From assembly GCA_022826745.1 (NCBI GenBank), contig JAJDUI010000022.1, forward strand, positions 124,001-188,000: DNA of 64,000 nucleotides, read 5' to 3'. The notes beneath the pieces are model-generated. The model made no database searches. It saw only the letters and a program-made list of their open reading frames with translations, and was not told the DNA's origin. How positions within the stretch are numbered: the stretch's first letter is position 1; each line of letters begins with the position of its first letter. Positions 9,511 through 19,140 of this stretch are shown here, piece after piece. The stretch is from Thermoanaerobaculia bacterium. GTDB lineage: Bacteria > Acidobacteriota > Thermoanaerobaculia > Multivoradales > Multivoraceae. The translations under genes and the position numbers were made by a program.

Positions 9511-11319
9511 TCAGCCGCCCGCCGCCGACTGGATCGGCGCGGGCGGCTGTTGCTTTTCCAGGCTCTGGAGCAACCAGTAGCGCCGGTACAGCTCGTTCGC
9601 CTCGTACAGCTCCTCGTGGCTGCCGGCGGCCACCAGCCGGCCCTGGTCCAGGACGTGGATGCGCCGGGCCCGGCGCGCGGTGGCCAGGCGGTGGGCGATG
9701 ACGATCGTCGTCCTGCCCTCCAGCAACTGCTCGATCGCCCGCTGGACCGTCGCCTCCGAGTCCGGGTCGAGAGAGCTCGTCGCCTCGTCCAGCAGGAGGA
9801 TCCGCGGGTCGCGCAGAAACGCGCGCGCGATCGCGATCCGCTGGCGCTGGCCAGCCGAGAGCAGCACGCCGCGCTCGCCGACTTCCGTCTCGAAGCCCTG
9901 GTCCAGGCGTTCGATGAACGAGACGGCGCCCGCCGCTTCGGCGGCCGCCCGCACGTCGTCGTCGCCGGCGTCGGGCCTGGCCAGCCGGATGTTCTCGGCC
10001 ACCGAGCCGGAGAACAGGAAGATGTCCTGCGGCACCAGCGCCATCCGGCGCCGCAGATCGGCGAGCGCGACATCGCGGAGGGAGAGGCCGTCGAGGAGAA
10101 TCTCCCCCTGCTGCGCTTCGTAGAAGCGAAGCAGCAGACCGAAGAGCGTGCTCTTCCCCGAACCGGAGGGGCCGACCAGGGCCACCAGCTCGCCCGGAGC
10201 GATCTCGAGCGAAACGTCTCTGAGCGCCGGCTGCTCCGCCCCCTCGTAGCGGAAACCGACCGAACGGACGCTGAGACCACCAGCGGATTCGGCAAGCCTC
10301 GCCGGCGTCGGAGGATCGACGATCGCGGACCGCTGGTCGAGTAACTCGAACACCCGCGCGCTCGCTCCTCGCAACCGCTTGTAGCCGGCGTAGAGAGCCC
10401 CCAACTGGCCCACCGACATCCCGATCGAGAACGTGTAGAGAAGAAACGACGTGAGCCTTCCCGGCGAGAGCGATCCCTCCAGCATCAGACTCCCGCCGTA
10501 GCCCAGCACCAGGGCGAACGCGGTGTAGCCGAAGAACGCCATCAGGCCGCTGAAGCCCCCGTAGAGACGGACGTTGTGGAGCTGAACGCCGAGCAGGTCC
10601 GCAAGCCGAAGCCCGTACCGACCCCTCGCCTGGTCCTCCGCCGAGAAGGCCTGCACGGTGCGTATGCCGGCCAGCGACTCCTCCGCCCAGGCTGACGTCT
10701 CGGCCACGGCGTCGCGCTCCTCCTGCGCCACCCGTTCCAACCTCCTGCCATAGAAGATGGCGAACAGCACGACGGGCGGCACCACGAGCAGCGCGACCAC
10801 CGTCAAGCGAGTGTGCAGGACGAGCAGGATCACCAGGACGCCGACAAAGCGCACCGCGGCCTGGAATCCGGACGGAATCTGCTCGGTCAGTGCGGTCTGG
10901 ACGACCGTCAGGTCCGACGCCATGCGCGACAGGAGTTCGCCGACCCGCCGCCGATCGTAGAAGTCGACGGACAGGCCGACCAGGTGACTGAAGAGCCGGC
11001 CCCTCAGGTCCCGCAGCAGGCGCGCCCCGGCCGAGCCGAGAAACCAGGTCTGCAAGTAGGTGAGTACGCCGAGAATCGCGAACAGGCCGACCAGCGAAGC
11101 GACGATCCGCCCCAGTCTTCCCTCGAGATCCGCTTCGATCGCCGTGTCCACCAGATCGCCGGCCTGCATGGGCACCAGCACGAAGACTCCCGTGCTCGTC
11201 AGGAGCAGAACCGTGCCGGCGGCGAGTGGCCGCGCGTACGGCCGGGCCAGTCCGAACAGCCGGCGGAACGGCACCGGAGCAGCGGACCGCTCCTCCCCTT
11301 CGCGCCCTGTCGAACTCAC
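9511..11319 (-). CDS. MsbA-like ABC exporter (fused TMD-NBD half-transporter)
   Basis: The 602-residue protein has six transmembrane helices in residues 1-325 and one nucleotide-binding domain. Walker A is GPSGSGKST (383-391), signature LSAGQ (about 487), Walker B LLLDEA (508-513) and the switch histidine is in IAHR (about 543). It should work as a homodimer in the inner membrane exporting a lipid or hydrophobic compound. Lipid A flipping (MsbA) is possible but unproven. The GTG start at 11319 overlaps the stop of the upstream exported-protein gene by 4 bp, so the two form an operon. Confidence 0.88.
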   Translation of the reverse strand: MSSTGREGEERSAAPVPFRRLFGLARPYARPLAAGTVLLLTSTGVFVLVPMQAGDLVDTAIEADLEGRLGRIVASLVGLFAILGVLTYLQTWFLGSAGARLLRDLRGRLFSHLVGLSVDFYDRRRVGELLSRMASDLTVVQTALTEQIPSGFQAAVRFVGVLVILLVLHTRLTVVALLVVPPVVLFAIFYGRRLERVAQEERDAVAETSAWAEESLAGIRTVQAFSAEDQARGRYGLRLADLLGVQLHNVRLYGGFSGLMAFFGYTAFALVLGYGGSLMLEGSLSPGRLTSFLLYTFSIGMSVGQLGALYAGYKRLRGASARVFELLDQRSAIVDPPTPARLAESAGGLSVRSVGFRYEGAEQPALRDVSLEIAPGELVALVGPSGSGKSTLFGLLLRFYEAQQGEILLDGLSLRDVALADLRRRMALVPQDIFLFSGSVAENIRLARPDAGDDDVRAAAEAAGAVSFIERLDQGFETEVGERGVLLSAGQRQRIAIARAFLRDPRILLLDEATSSLDPDSEATVQRAIEQLLEGRTTIVIAHRLATARRARRIHVLDQGRLVAAGSHEELYEANELYRRYWLLQSLEKQQPPAPIQSAAGG

Positions 11320-12464
11320 CTGCCGACCGTCAGCGTGATGACGAGTTCCGGGCGCTCGGCGTCCGCGACGATCTCGTCGAAGGCGCTGGCGTCCATGGCC
11401 AGGGGAATCTCGATCGCCACCGAGCCGTGCTCGATCTGCTCCGGAATGTTGCGGCCGACCCGGCCCGCGGCACTGCCGGAGGCGACCGCGTCGTCGCCGT
11501 CCGGGAGACCGGCGCGGCGGAGTTCGACGCCGAGGTTGACCCGCCGAGCCCCCCGGCTGCCGTGGACGGCCAACTCAACGGCGAGCTCGACCCGGCCGCG
11601 GCGAACGCGGCGCTCGACCTGCACACCCTCGATCGTCACCCCATCGCACAGGTACGGGGCGGTGTCCCGCGTGATCCAGGCGTAGCCTTCGGGAAGCGAC
11701 TCGACCGCCCCCAGCGGCACACGGAGCACCATGGGGGAAGCCATGGCGATGCGTTCGATCGCGGCCGCATCGCCGGCCCGGGCCGACTCGGCCGTCACTT
11801 CACCGGCCGCCGGCACCGGAGCAGGGGCCGGCCGAGGCGCGGCCGGCGCCGGCTCGTCCGGCACGGGTTCAACGGCCGACGGCTTCTCTTCGACCGGTGC
11901 GGGCGGCCTGGCGGCCGTTTCGACCGGCGCCGGCGACTCGGCAACGGGCGGACCCACCGGCTCGTAGGTCCCCTCGAAGACGAGGGTGGACGGCCGCTCG
12001 CCACGTCCCGCACGCCGCGAGTAGCCCGAGACCGCACTGATCCGGCCAACGGCGTCCCGCGTCAGCCGCTCCCGCCAGATAGAGCGCCGTCCGTCAGCGG
12101 AAATGAACTCGCCCGTGAGGACCAGCTCACCACCCTCCGGCTTGCCTTCCGACCGCACCAGCGCGCCACCGTTCGAGACGCTGAAACGGCGCCATACGCC
12201 CGCGGCAACGTCGAACGCGCTGTAGGTGCGCCCTGATCGGCCATCGGCGAACGTCCAGGTTTCCGCGATCAGGCAGCCGTCCGCCAGCTTCTCCACGCTG
12301 CTTCCGCCAACGACTTCACCACCGGACACCAGCCGCCATTCGCCGACCAGGAAGTCGAGCGCCTGGTACGTCTCGTCCGTCTCGCAGACGCCGGAAGGCT
12401 GCGCCGCCAGCGGCCAGGTCGCCAGGACGCCCATACCGAACAGGATCGAAACCGCCATTCGCAT
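11316..12464 (-). CDS. Exported two-domain protein of unknown function
   Basis: This 382-residue protein has a signal peptide ending LAAQ. Residues about 25-160 (LDFLVGEWRLVSGG...) resemble the DUF1579/lipocalin-like secreted family. A Pro/Ala/Glu-rich linker (about 165-225) connects to a C-terminal domain of about 140 residues that I do not recognise. It is probably periplasmic. Because its stop overlaps the start of the MsbA-like exporter, it may be an accessory to that exporter or simply share its transcript. No catalytic motif is visible. Confidence 0.65.
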   Translation of the reverse strand: MRMAVSILFGMGVLATWPLAAQPSGVCETDETYQALDFLVGEWRLVSGGEVVGGSSVEKLADGCLIAETWTFADGRSGRTYSAFDVAAGVWRRFSVSNGGALVRSEGKPEGGELVLTGEFISADGRRSIWRERLTRDAVGRISAVSGYSRRAGRGERPSTLVFEGTYEPVGPPVAESPAPVETAARPPAPVEEKPSAVEPVPDEPAPAAPRPAPAPVPAAGEVTAESARAGDAAAIERIAMASPMVLRVPLGAVESLPEGYAWITRDTAPYLCDGVTIEGVQVERRVRRGRVELAVELAVHGSRGARRVNLGVELRRAGLPDGDDAVASGSAAGRVGRNIPEQIEHGSVAIEIPLAMDASAFDEIVADAERPELVITLTVGR

Positions 12465-12524
12465 CGTGTGGCTCCGTCAGGTGCCCAGAAGGGGGATCTT
12501 AGTCCGGCCCCCGCAAGCCGCCGG

Positions 12525-15500
12525 TCAGCCTTCCGCCGGCCTCACGACGAAGAGCAGATCGCCCTGGTTCACGACCTGACCGTTCGCCGCGTTGACTCGC
12601 ATCACCTCGTAGCGGGAATGGCCGTCGAACAGCTCGGCGCCGCCGTCAAGCGACGCGAGGGACACCGGCCTGAACAGTTTCATCGCCTCGATCAGGCACA
12701 GGGTCTTCTCCCGGCTCACGATGTCCCCCGCGCGAACGAAGGGAGGATCGTTCGGGGAGGACGCGGCGTAGAAGAGACCGCCGGACGGCGCCTTGACCTT
12801 GAGCTCGTCGCTGCCCTCGATCTCGATGTCGGCCCGGTCAGCGTTTCGGCCGACACCCGCGAAGCGCTCGACCTCGTCCACCAGCTCGTCGCCGCAGGTA
12901 CGGTCGAGGAAGTCCGCGAGAAAGCGGGTGTCGTAGTCGCCTGACCGGAACTGCTCGTCGCCCAGGACGCGGCCCAGCAGCGGCAGGTTCGTGCACACGC
13001 CCTCGATGGCGACCTCTTCCAGGTAGGAGATGAGGCGAGCGATCGTGTCCGCGCGGTCCCTGCCGTGGCACACGACCTGCGCAACGAGACTGTCGTAGTA
13101 GGGCGACACGACGGCGCCCGTGTCGATCGCCGCCAGCACGTCGATGTCCGCACGCCGCGGGAAGTCGCAGCGCGTCACCGTCCCGGGCGAGGGCAGCAGA
13201 TCGATCCCGTCCGCCGAGAGGGAGGCGCGCTCCGCGTTGATCCGGACCTCCATCGCGTAGCCGTCCTCCGCGAAAGGCGCCTCGGCGATCCTCGCCCCGC
13301 CGGCGATCTCGAACTGTGCCTTGACGATGTCCGTGCCGGTGACCGCCTCGGTCACCGGGTGCTCGACCTGAAGCCGCGTGTTCATCTCCATGAAGTAGAG
13401 CTTCTGGTCCTCGAGGTCGAAGATGAACTCCACGGTGCCCGCACCGACATAGCCGATCTCCGCGGCGATCGCGGCCGCGTAACGGAAGCTCTCGTCGCGT
13501 AGCGCCTCCGGCAACGCCGTCGACCCCGATTCCTCGATCAGCTTCTGGTTGTTGCGCTGGACGCTGCAGTCGCGCAGGCCGAGCACGCGTACCGTGCCGT
13601 GCTGGTCGCAGAGAACCTGCACCTCGACGTGGCGCAGCGACACGACGCACTTCTCGAGATAGCAGTCCGCGTTGCCGAAGGCGCTCTCCGCCTCGACGCG
13701 AATCTGCGCGAACGCTTCCCGGAAGTCCTCCGCCCGGTCCACCCGCCGAATGCCCTTGCCGCCACCGCCATGAACCGCCTTGAGCATGACCGGGAAACCG
13801 ATCGACTCGGCGACGGCGAGCGCCGTGTCCGCGTCGGTCAGGATGCCCTCGCTGCCCGGCACTACCGGCACGCCCACCTGCACCGCGGTCTGGATCGCGT
13901 TCGACTTGTTGCCCATCCGCCGCATCGCATCGCCGGTCGGACCGATGAAGTTCAGCCCGTGACCCCGGCAAAGGTCGGCGAAGGAAGCGCTCTCGGAGAG
14001 GAACCCGATCCCGGGATGGAGCGCGTCGGCCCCTTCCCGCTCGGCGATCCGGATCACCGAATGGGCGTTCAGGTAGCTCTCGTCCGGCGTGCTGCCGCCG
14101 ATGCAGACCAGCGTGTCGCGCTCACGCAGCATCGTCGCCGCCGGTGAGTCGACGTCCGGGTCGGACTGCACCAGGATCACTTCGATGCCGGCTCGCTGCG
14201 CAACCCGAACGAGCTTCACGGCGGTACAGCCGCGCGCGTGGATCAGAGCCCGCTGCACCTGGCGCGGAGCAACCGAAGGCACGGGCTCGTTCACCTCCGC
14301 CTCCTCCCGCCTCCGGCGGCGCGAAGTCAGGAACTCGACGCGTCGCTCCTCCTGGAGCAGCCGCTGGAGAACGGCATCGACCGTGTCCTCGGGAACCGGA
14401 ATCTGCGAATCGACCTGACGCAACTGCTCATCGAGCTCCTCGCCGAAGGGATGCTCGACGAGCCCGTGCATCGAACCCTCGACCTCGCTCAGGTAGTTCG
14501 AGAGCGTCGAAGCCATCGGCAGATGCGAAGGCACGACGATCTGCCCGGCGAAAGGCATGTTCGTGCCCGAGAAGTAGTAGGTCTGGACCAGGGGATGGGT
14601 AACCAGGCTGGCCTGGGCGCCACCCGTGCAGTCGCCGTAGCCGAAGCAGATCACCGGCAGGCCGTTTTCGCGGACGAAGCGCGTGATCCGGTCGTTGACG
14701 ATCGACATCGAGAACAGGGCGCCGGCGCCTTCCTTGGTCAGCATGCCACCCGAGGAGATGAAACAGACGACCGGAAGACGTTCCTCCGCACAACGAAGCA
14801 GGAGCTTGCAGAACTTCTCCGCGCTCGCCATGTCGAACGAACCGGCCTGGAACGCGAGGTTGGAGACCAGGACTCCGACCCGGTTCCCCGCGGCGCCGCC
14901 GTCCTCGCCGTCGGTCAGGGCGCCGGTACGGATTCGGGCCAGAGCCGCCACCGTCCCGCACGGCGTGACGCCCTGCTCGAGCGCCCGCTCGATCGAAACC
15001 CGCAGTCCCGGGAAGCTCACCGGATCGGCGGTCATCCGGTCCGCTTCGATCTCCTGCACGTCGTGGAAGAAGCGATCGAGGACCGCCTGAGGCCGGCGCG
15101 GCGTGTTCCGTTTCTGCTCGGACAGAACATCCTCGAGCAAGAGGTCGCGGTAGGCGGCGTCGAGACGGTTCCAGAAGTCCTTGATGCCGATGTTGCGGGG
15201 CGAGATGCGGCCGTCGTAGCCGCGGATCCCCTGTTCGTCCTCGTAGAAGTTCGGCAGCAGGCGTTCGAACAGGAACGTCACCAGGCCGAAGAGCGGCTCC
15301 GAGATCCGCGGCATCTGGAGCCGTTTCCACTCGGCCACCGCCTTGAGCAGGCGGCCGCGCCGCGGGTGCCGCGAGAAGTGGCGCAGCCAGGAACGGAACT
15401 GCCGGCGCAGGCGGGCCTCGGCCTCCTCCGCGGCGTCACCCTCGTGCCCCGCCGTCAGCTCCCCCATCGCCGCGTTCAGCGAATGGCGCAGGAGGAGGTG

Positions 15501-17186
15501 AACCGACTCGCGCGCGATCACGTTCTCCTCGCGCGCCTCGCTGGCGATCTCGCGCAGGTGCAGGAAGATGTGGTCGTAGAGCCGGTCGAAGCAGATGAAG
15601 TTCTCGCACTCGCGCCGGAACAGCCGCAGGAGCTGCGGCTGGAGGATCACGTCGAGCACGGTGAGGTCGGCGGCCTGCGAGACCTCGCCCGATTCGGAAG
15701 CCGGGTTCCCTCCTTCGAGCCCTTCCTCCTCGACCGTCCGCATGACCGCGAGCAGGCGCCCGAAGTTGTCTTCCGCCCCGTCCTTCCACTGGTTGTACAG
15801 ATGGAAGCCGTACTCCAGCAGCAGTTCGGCCCGGGCGCGGTTGAAGTGGTACTCGCGGCTGCCGAGCAGGAAGGATGCGAGCCGGCCCCGACCTTCGTGC
15901 AGCGAGTCGCGAGCGGCAGCGTACCGTTTGTAGGTCCGGCTCAGAACATCGTCGTAGCGAACCGCCAGCGGATTGTCGAGCCAACGCTCGAACGAGGCCC
16001 GGCGCTGCCGCTCCCGGCGCGCCCTGGCCGCACCGGCCGGCACCTCGGCGGCAGCCAGACGACCGTAGCCCGACACGGTCGCCGAACTCAGGCGGCGTCG
16101 CAATCCCAGGTAGCGCAGGTAACGGAACGCGAGACCGAACACGTTCGCCTGCTCCGCCGGACTGTGCAGGCGCGACAGATGAGCGACCTCCTCGAGCACG
16201 GAGAGACTGCGGGAGGGGTCGACGTAGCGCCGCGTGTTGCGGCGATAGTGCTCGAACACGGCCGGTTCGTCGCGCACGAACAGCTTCGCCCGCTGCTCCA
16301 CCAGGGCGATCGAAGTGGCTACCGCGTCCTCGAAACAGGCCAATCGATCGCCGCCCTCGCCGGGAACGAAGTCGATCACACCGTCGAGATAACCCTGCTC
16401 GTAGAGCTCGTAGGCCGAGACGCCGACGGCCTTGGCGCACTCTTCCCAGGACAGGTCGTAGCGGCGGACGATGTTCGCCAGCCCGCGCGGCTGGATCGTG
16501 TTGAACACCCCGTCCCGGACCGACAGCAGGACATTCGTCGTGGCCAGCGGGATCGCTCCGCCGGAGTAGCCGTTGCCGAGCACGATCCCAACCGTCGGCA
16601 CGTGGAGCTGCGCCATCTCGGCGATCAGCCGCGAGATCGAGTGGGCCTGGTTGCCGCGGTTCGCCTCCTCGCCCGCGTCCGCCCCGGGCGTGTCCATCAG
16701 GGCGACCACGGGCAGAGCTCGGCGGGCGAAGGAGCGGATCACCTCGACAGCGAGTTCGTGGTGCTCCGGCATCCACACGCCGTTCTGCACCGAGCGCTCC
16801 TGCGCCAGCACGCCGAAACGCCGCCTGTGGCCGTCGATCCCGGTCTCGAACACGGCGGCGTAGAGCGGACCGTGATTGCGCTCTTCTACCAACTCCCAAC
16901 TCGTCGCCGCCAGCACCGCGCCGGTGCCGACGCGACCCGGATCCTCGGCCGGGGCCACGGTGCGGCGAATGTACTCGTCTACCTCCAGCCTGGCGAGTCC
17001 CTTGAGCGTCTGGCGGATGCGCCGCTCGGAGATCAGCCCCGAGATGCGCCCGACGCCCCCGCCGACCCGCGTGTCACCCGGCTCGGGAAACAGGGAGAAC
17101 GCCCGAGCCCGCTGCTCCGCCTCGCGAAACAGCGGGTCGACATCGCCCCGTGAAGGCTCCGGCTGGCTCTGGAGCAGGATCGTCAT
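12525..17186 (-). CDS. Single-chain acyl-CoA carboxylase (CT-alpha, CT-beta, BC, BCCP in one polypeptide)
   Basis: The 1553-residue protein contains all activities of an acetyl/acyl-CoA carboxylase. An AccA-like carboxyltransferase half covers about 30-400 (DTPGADAGEEANRGNQAHS, GNGYSGGAIPLATTN). A helical, unassigned linker covers about 400-750. An AccD-like half covers about 760-950 (SSGGMLTKEGAGALFSM, GYGDCTGGAQASL). An ATP-grasp biotin carboxylase covers about 978-1430 (HPGIGFLSES, HGGGGKGIR, FMEMNTRLQVEHPVTE). A biotinyl domain covers about 1455-1553, with biotin lysine K1503 in EAMKL. No AccD-type Cys4 zinc finger is seen. The order CT-BC-BCCP is reversed relative to eukaryotic ACC (BC-BCCP-CT). 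The substrate (acetyl-, propionyl- or longer acyl-CoA) is unknown. ATG at 17186. Confidence 0.88.
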   Translation of the reverse strand: MTILLQSQPEPSRGDVDPLFREAEQRARAFSLFPEPGDTRVGGGVGRISGLISERRIRQTLKGLARLEVDEYIRRTVAPAEDPGRVGTGAVLAATSWELVEERNHGPLYAAVFETGIDGHRRRFGVLAQERSVQNGVWMPEHHELAVEVIRSFARRALPVVALMDTPGADAGEEANRGNQAHSISRLIAEMAQLHVPTVGIVLGNGYSGGAIPLATTNVLLSVRDGVFNTIQPRGLANIVRRYDLSWEECAKAVGVSAYELYEQGYLDGVIDFVPGEGGDRLACFEDAVATSIALVEQRAKLFVRDEPAVFEHYRRNTRRYVDPSRSLSVLEEVAHLSRLHSPAEQANVFGLAFRYLRYLGLRRRLSSATVSGYGRLAAAEVPAGAARARRERQRRASFERWLDNPLAVRYDDVLSRTYKRYAAARDSLHEGRGRLASFLLGSREYHFNRARAELLLEYGFHLYNQWKDGAEDNFGRLLAVMRTVEEEGLEGGNPASESGEVSQAADLTVLDVILQPQLLRLFRRECENFICFDRLYDHIFLHLREIASEAREENVIARESVHLLLRHSLNAAMGELTAGHEGDAAEEAEARLRRQFRSWLRHFSRHPRRGRLLKAVAEWKRLQMPRISEPLFGLVTFLFERLLPNFYEDEQGIRGYDGRISPRNIGIKDFWNRLDAAYRDLLLEDVLSEQKRNTPRRPQAVLDRFFHDVQEIEADRMTADPVSFPGLRVSIERALEQGVTPCGTVAALARIRTGALTDGEDGGAAGNRVGVLVSNLAFQAGSFDMASAEKFCKLLLRCAEERLPVVCFISSGGMLTKEGAGALFSMSIVNDRITRFVRENGLPVICFGYGDCTGGAQASLVTHPLVQTYYFSGTNMPFAGQIVVPSHLPMASTLSNYLSEVEGSMHGLVEHPFGEELDEQLRQVDSQIPVPEDTVDAVLQRLLQEERRVEFLTSRRRRREEAEVNEPVPSVAPRQVQRALIHARGCTAVKLVRVAQRAGIEVILVQSDPDVDSPAATMLRERDTLVCIGGSTPDESYLNAHSVIRIAEREGADALHPGIGFLSESASFADLCRGHGLNFIGPTGDAMRRMGNKSNAIQTAVQVGVPVVPGSEGILTDADTALAVAESIGFPVMLKAVHGGGGKGIRRVDRAEDFREAFAQIRVEAESAFGNADCYLEKCVVSLRHVEVQVLCDQHGTVRVLGLRDCSVQRNNQKLIEESGSTALPEALRDESFRYAAAIAAEIGYVGAGTVEFIFDLEDQKLYFMEMNTRLQVEHPVTEAVTGTDIVKAQFEIAGGARIAEAPFAEDGYAMEVRINAERASLSADGIDLLPSPGTVTRCDFPRRADIDVLAAIDTGAVVSPYYDSLVAQVVCHGRDRADTIARLISYLEEVAIEGVCTNLPLLGRVLGDEQFRSGDYDTRFLADFLDRTCGDELVDEVERFAGVGRNADRADIEIEGSDELKVKAPSGGLFYAASSPNDPPFVRAGDIVSREKTLCLIEAMKLFRPVSLASLDGGAELFDGHSRYEVMRVNAANGQVVNQGDLLFVVRPAEG

Positions 17187-17283
17187 ACAAACCGCATAGT
17201 CTACCCGGTCGACGGACGGTAAAGGACCGGCAACGTGTAACTTGGCCGGTTCCGGCGCTATTCCAGCGCGCCCGAAACGAGGC

Positions 17284-18231
17284 TCAGTTTCCCCGTTCCT
17301 CAGCCCGGGTCGGACCGATCTCCTGCAACGTCTCCAGGCTGGGCGCGACCATCACGCGGGCCGCGGTTTCCTCGTAGGCGGCGTACATCTCCGGCAGCTT
17401 CCGGCGCAGGTCCTCCTGGTCGACGATGGTCCACTCGTCTTCCCAAACGGGGCCGTAGGGCGCCTGGAGGTTCCAGGCCGTCGAGATGAACCAGTAGGCG
17501 AACTCCTGCATCTGGACGCGGAAACGCGCTTCCTCGTCCGGAATGTCGAGGTACGTGTCCAACACGTAGTAGCCCTCGTCGTCGGCCTTCTTCATCGCGC
17601 GGGCGAGCTCCGAATCTTCCGAGATACCCCAGACCTCCGGGAACGTGTAGTGCAGGCCGATGTCCGTCACGTAGTGCAGGATGTGCTCGACCACCTCCAT
17701 CACCTGCCCCTCCGGCCCTACCGGAGTGCCCTGCATGATGATGTCGCACACCGAGTTGTTCTTCTCGATCTCGGCCCACTGCTCCTCGTTCTCCTCCGCG
17801 AAGCTCATGTCGTCGCCCAGCGGCACCGGAATCAACGCCCTGTAGCGATAGTGGTTCGCGAGCAATTCGCGCTGGAGATCGGCGTCGAGACCGGCGTCCC
17901 GCGGAAACGACTCGGCAATCGTCTTCGCCACCAGCCGCAGGAAGTCGTCCGAGATGTCGTCGCGGGCCGCCAGCCTGAGCCCGTACACCTGGAGTTCCTT
18001 GGTGAACGGCGGCATGGCATCCGTGGCGACGACGTCGCCGTGCTGGTACACGTCGTCGGGGACATCGCCGACTGGAGAGAGCAGGATGCAGCCGCCGAGA
18101 TGGGTCGGCGCTGCGTCGGCCGCGGCAGCGGCCTCCTCCGCACCGGGGTCGGCAGCGGAGTCGGCAGCCTCCCCGCCGCCACAGCCGGCTACCGTCAGGA
18201 TCAGAAGCGCGAGTACGAAGCGTCTGGCCAT
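17284..18231 (-). CDS. Lipoprotein of unknown function
   Basis: A 315-residue protein with a clear lipobox (LTVAGC, lipidated C17) followed by a low-complexity Gly/Ala/Asp linker to about residue 45. The remaining 270 residues form one acidic, aromatic-rich globular domain (for example HYVTDIGLHYTF, EFAYWFISTAWNLQAPYG). Two further cysteines (in GGCILL and NSVCDII) could form a disulfide. I do not recognise the family. It is a single gene 97 bp downstream of the carboxylase start, so the carboxylase promoter is probably not shared; the lipoprotein gene lies upstream of it in transcription order. Confidence 0.6.
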   Translation of the reverse strand: MARRFVLALLILTVAGCGGGEAADSAADPGAEEAAAAADAAPTHLGGCILLSPVGDVPDDVYQHGDVVATDAMPPFTKELQVYGLRLAARDDISDDFLRLVAKTIAESFPRDAGLDADLQRELLANHYRYRALIPVPLGDDMSFAEENEEQWAEIEKNNSVCDIIMQGTPVGPEGQVMEVVEHILHYVTDIGLHYTFPEVWGISEDSELARAMKKADDEGYYVLDTYLDIPDEEARFRVQMQEFAYWFISTAWNLQAPYGPVWEDEWTIVDQEDLRRKLPEMYAAYEETAARVMVAPSLETLQEIGPTRAEERGN

Positions 18232-18294
18232 TGCTGCCTCCTTCGTTGATTTGATCCGCGACCCCCTACACTATGCGCCCGACCGCCGCCGCAC

Positions 18295-19140
18295 ATGAAC
18301 TTCCTCCCCCAGATCGTCGGATCCTTCGCCAACCCGGCGGCCGAGAACCCGACCGTCGAGATGGTCGAAGCGGCGTTCCGGCATCACGGGCTTCACTGGC
18401 GCTACCTGAACTGCGAAGTGCCAGCGCACCGGCTTCCGGCGGCGGTAGCGGGCGCCCGCGCAATGGGCTGGGCCGGATTCAACTGCTCGCTGCCCCACAA
18501 GGTCGCGGTGATCGAACACCTCGACGGACTGGGCGAATCGGCCCGCCTGATCGGTGCCGTGAACTGCGTCGTCCGCGACGCGGACGGACGTTTCGTCGGT
18601 GAGAACACCGACGGCAAGGGTTTCCTCCGTTCGCTCGAGGAAGTGACGCCGGCGGCCGGCAAGCGCGTCGTGATCTTCGGCGCCGGCGGTGCCGCACGGG
18701 CGATCGCGGTCGAACTCGGCCTGACCGGAGCAGCAGAGATCACCATCGTCAACCGCACTCGCGAACGCGGCGAAGAACTGGCACGGCACATCGCCAGCCA
18801 CACGACGACCCGAGCCCGGTTCGAGCACTGGCGCGGCGCCTACCGGCTGGCCGCGGACGTCGACGTGGCGATCAACGCCACGTCGATCGGCCTCTTCCCG
18901 GACCTGGACGCCGAGCTACCGGTCGATCTCGACTCTCTCCGAGCCGCGATGGTGGTCGCCGACGTGATTCCGAATCCACCCACCACACGCCTGCTGGCGG
19001 CAGCCGCCGCTCGCGGCTGCACCGTGCTCGACGGCCTCGGAATGCTCGTCAACCAGGGCGTCGCCGGGATCCGCTACTGGACCGGCGTTGACGTCGATGC
19101 CCGGGTCATGCGGGCCCGCCTGGAGGCGATCTTCGGCTGA
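18295..19140 (+). CDS. Shikimate dehydrogenase-like oxidoreductase
   Basis: The 281-residue protein has the AroE fold signatures. The catalytic lysine is in NCSLPHK, the aspartate in GENTDGKGF, and the Rossmann motif is IFGAGGAARAIAVELG followed by NRTRERGEEL, which suggests NADP(H). The shikimate-carboxylate-binding SxS near the N-terminus (normally HSLSP) is missing; the equivalent stretch reads FANPAAENPT. The true substrate may therefore differ from shikimate. It faces a sugar ABC importer and its 3' end overlaps the permease gene by 67 bp (19074-19140). Housekeeping AroE is possible, but the altered pocket argues for a paralogue in sugar or cyclitol metabolism. Confidence 0.75.
   Translation: MNFLPQIVGSFANPAAENPTVEMVEAAFRHHGLHWRYLNCEVPAHRLPAAVAGARAMGWAGFNCSLPHKVAVIEHLDGLGESARLIGAVNCVVRDADGRFVGENTDGKGFLRSLEEVTPAAGKRVVIFGAGGAARAIAVELGLTGAAEITIVNRTRERGEELARHIASHTTTRARFEHWRGAYRLAADVDVAINATSIGLFPDLDAELPVDLDSLRAAMVVADVIPNPPTTRLLAAAAARGCTVLDGLGMLVNQGVAGIRYWTGVDVDARVMRARLEAIFG

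Noticed and set aside
14238..17153. A 971-codon open frame on the plus strand opposite the carboxylase
   Set aside because: It is antisense to a clearly conserved gene, has shadow-frame composition (rich in R, E, Q, V, H, D) and shows no known domain.
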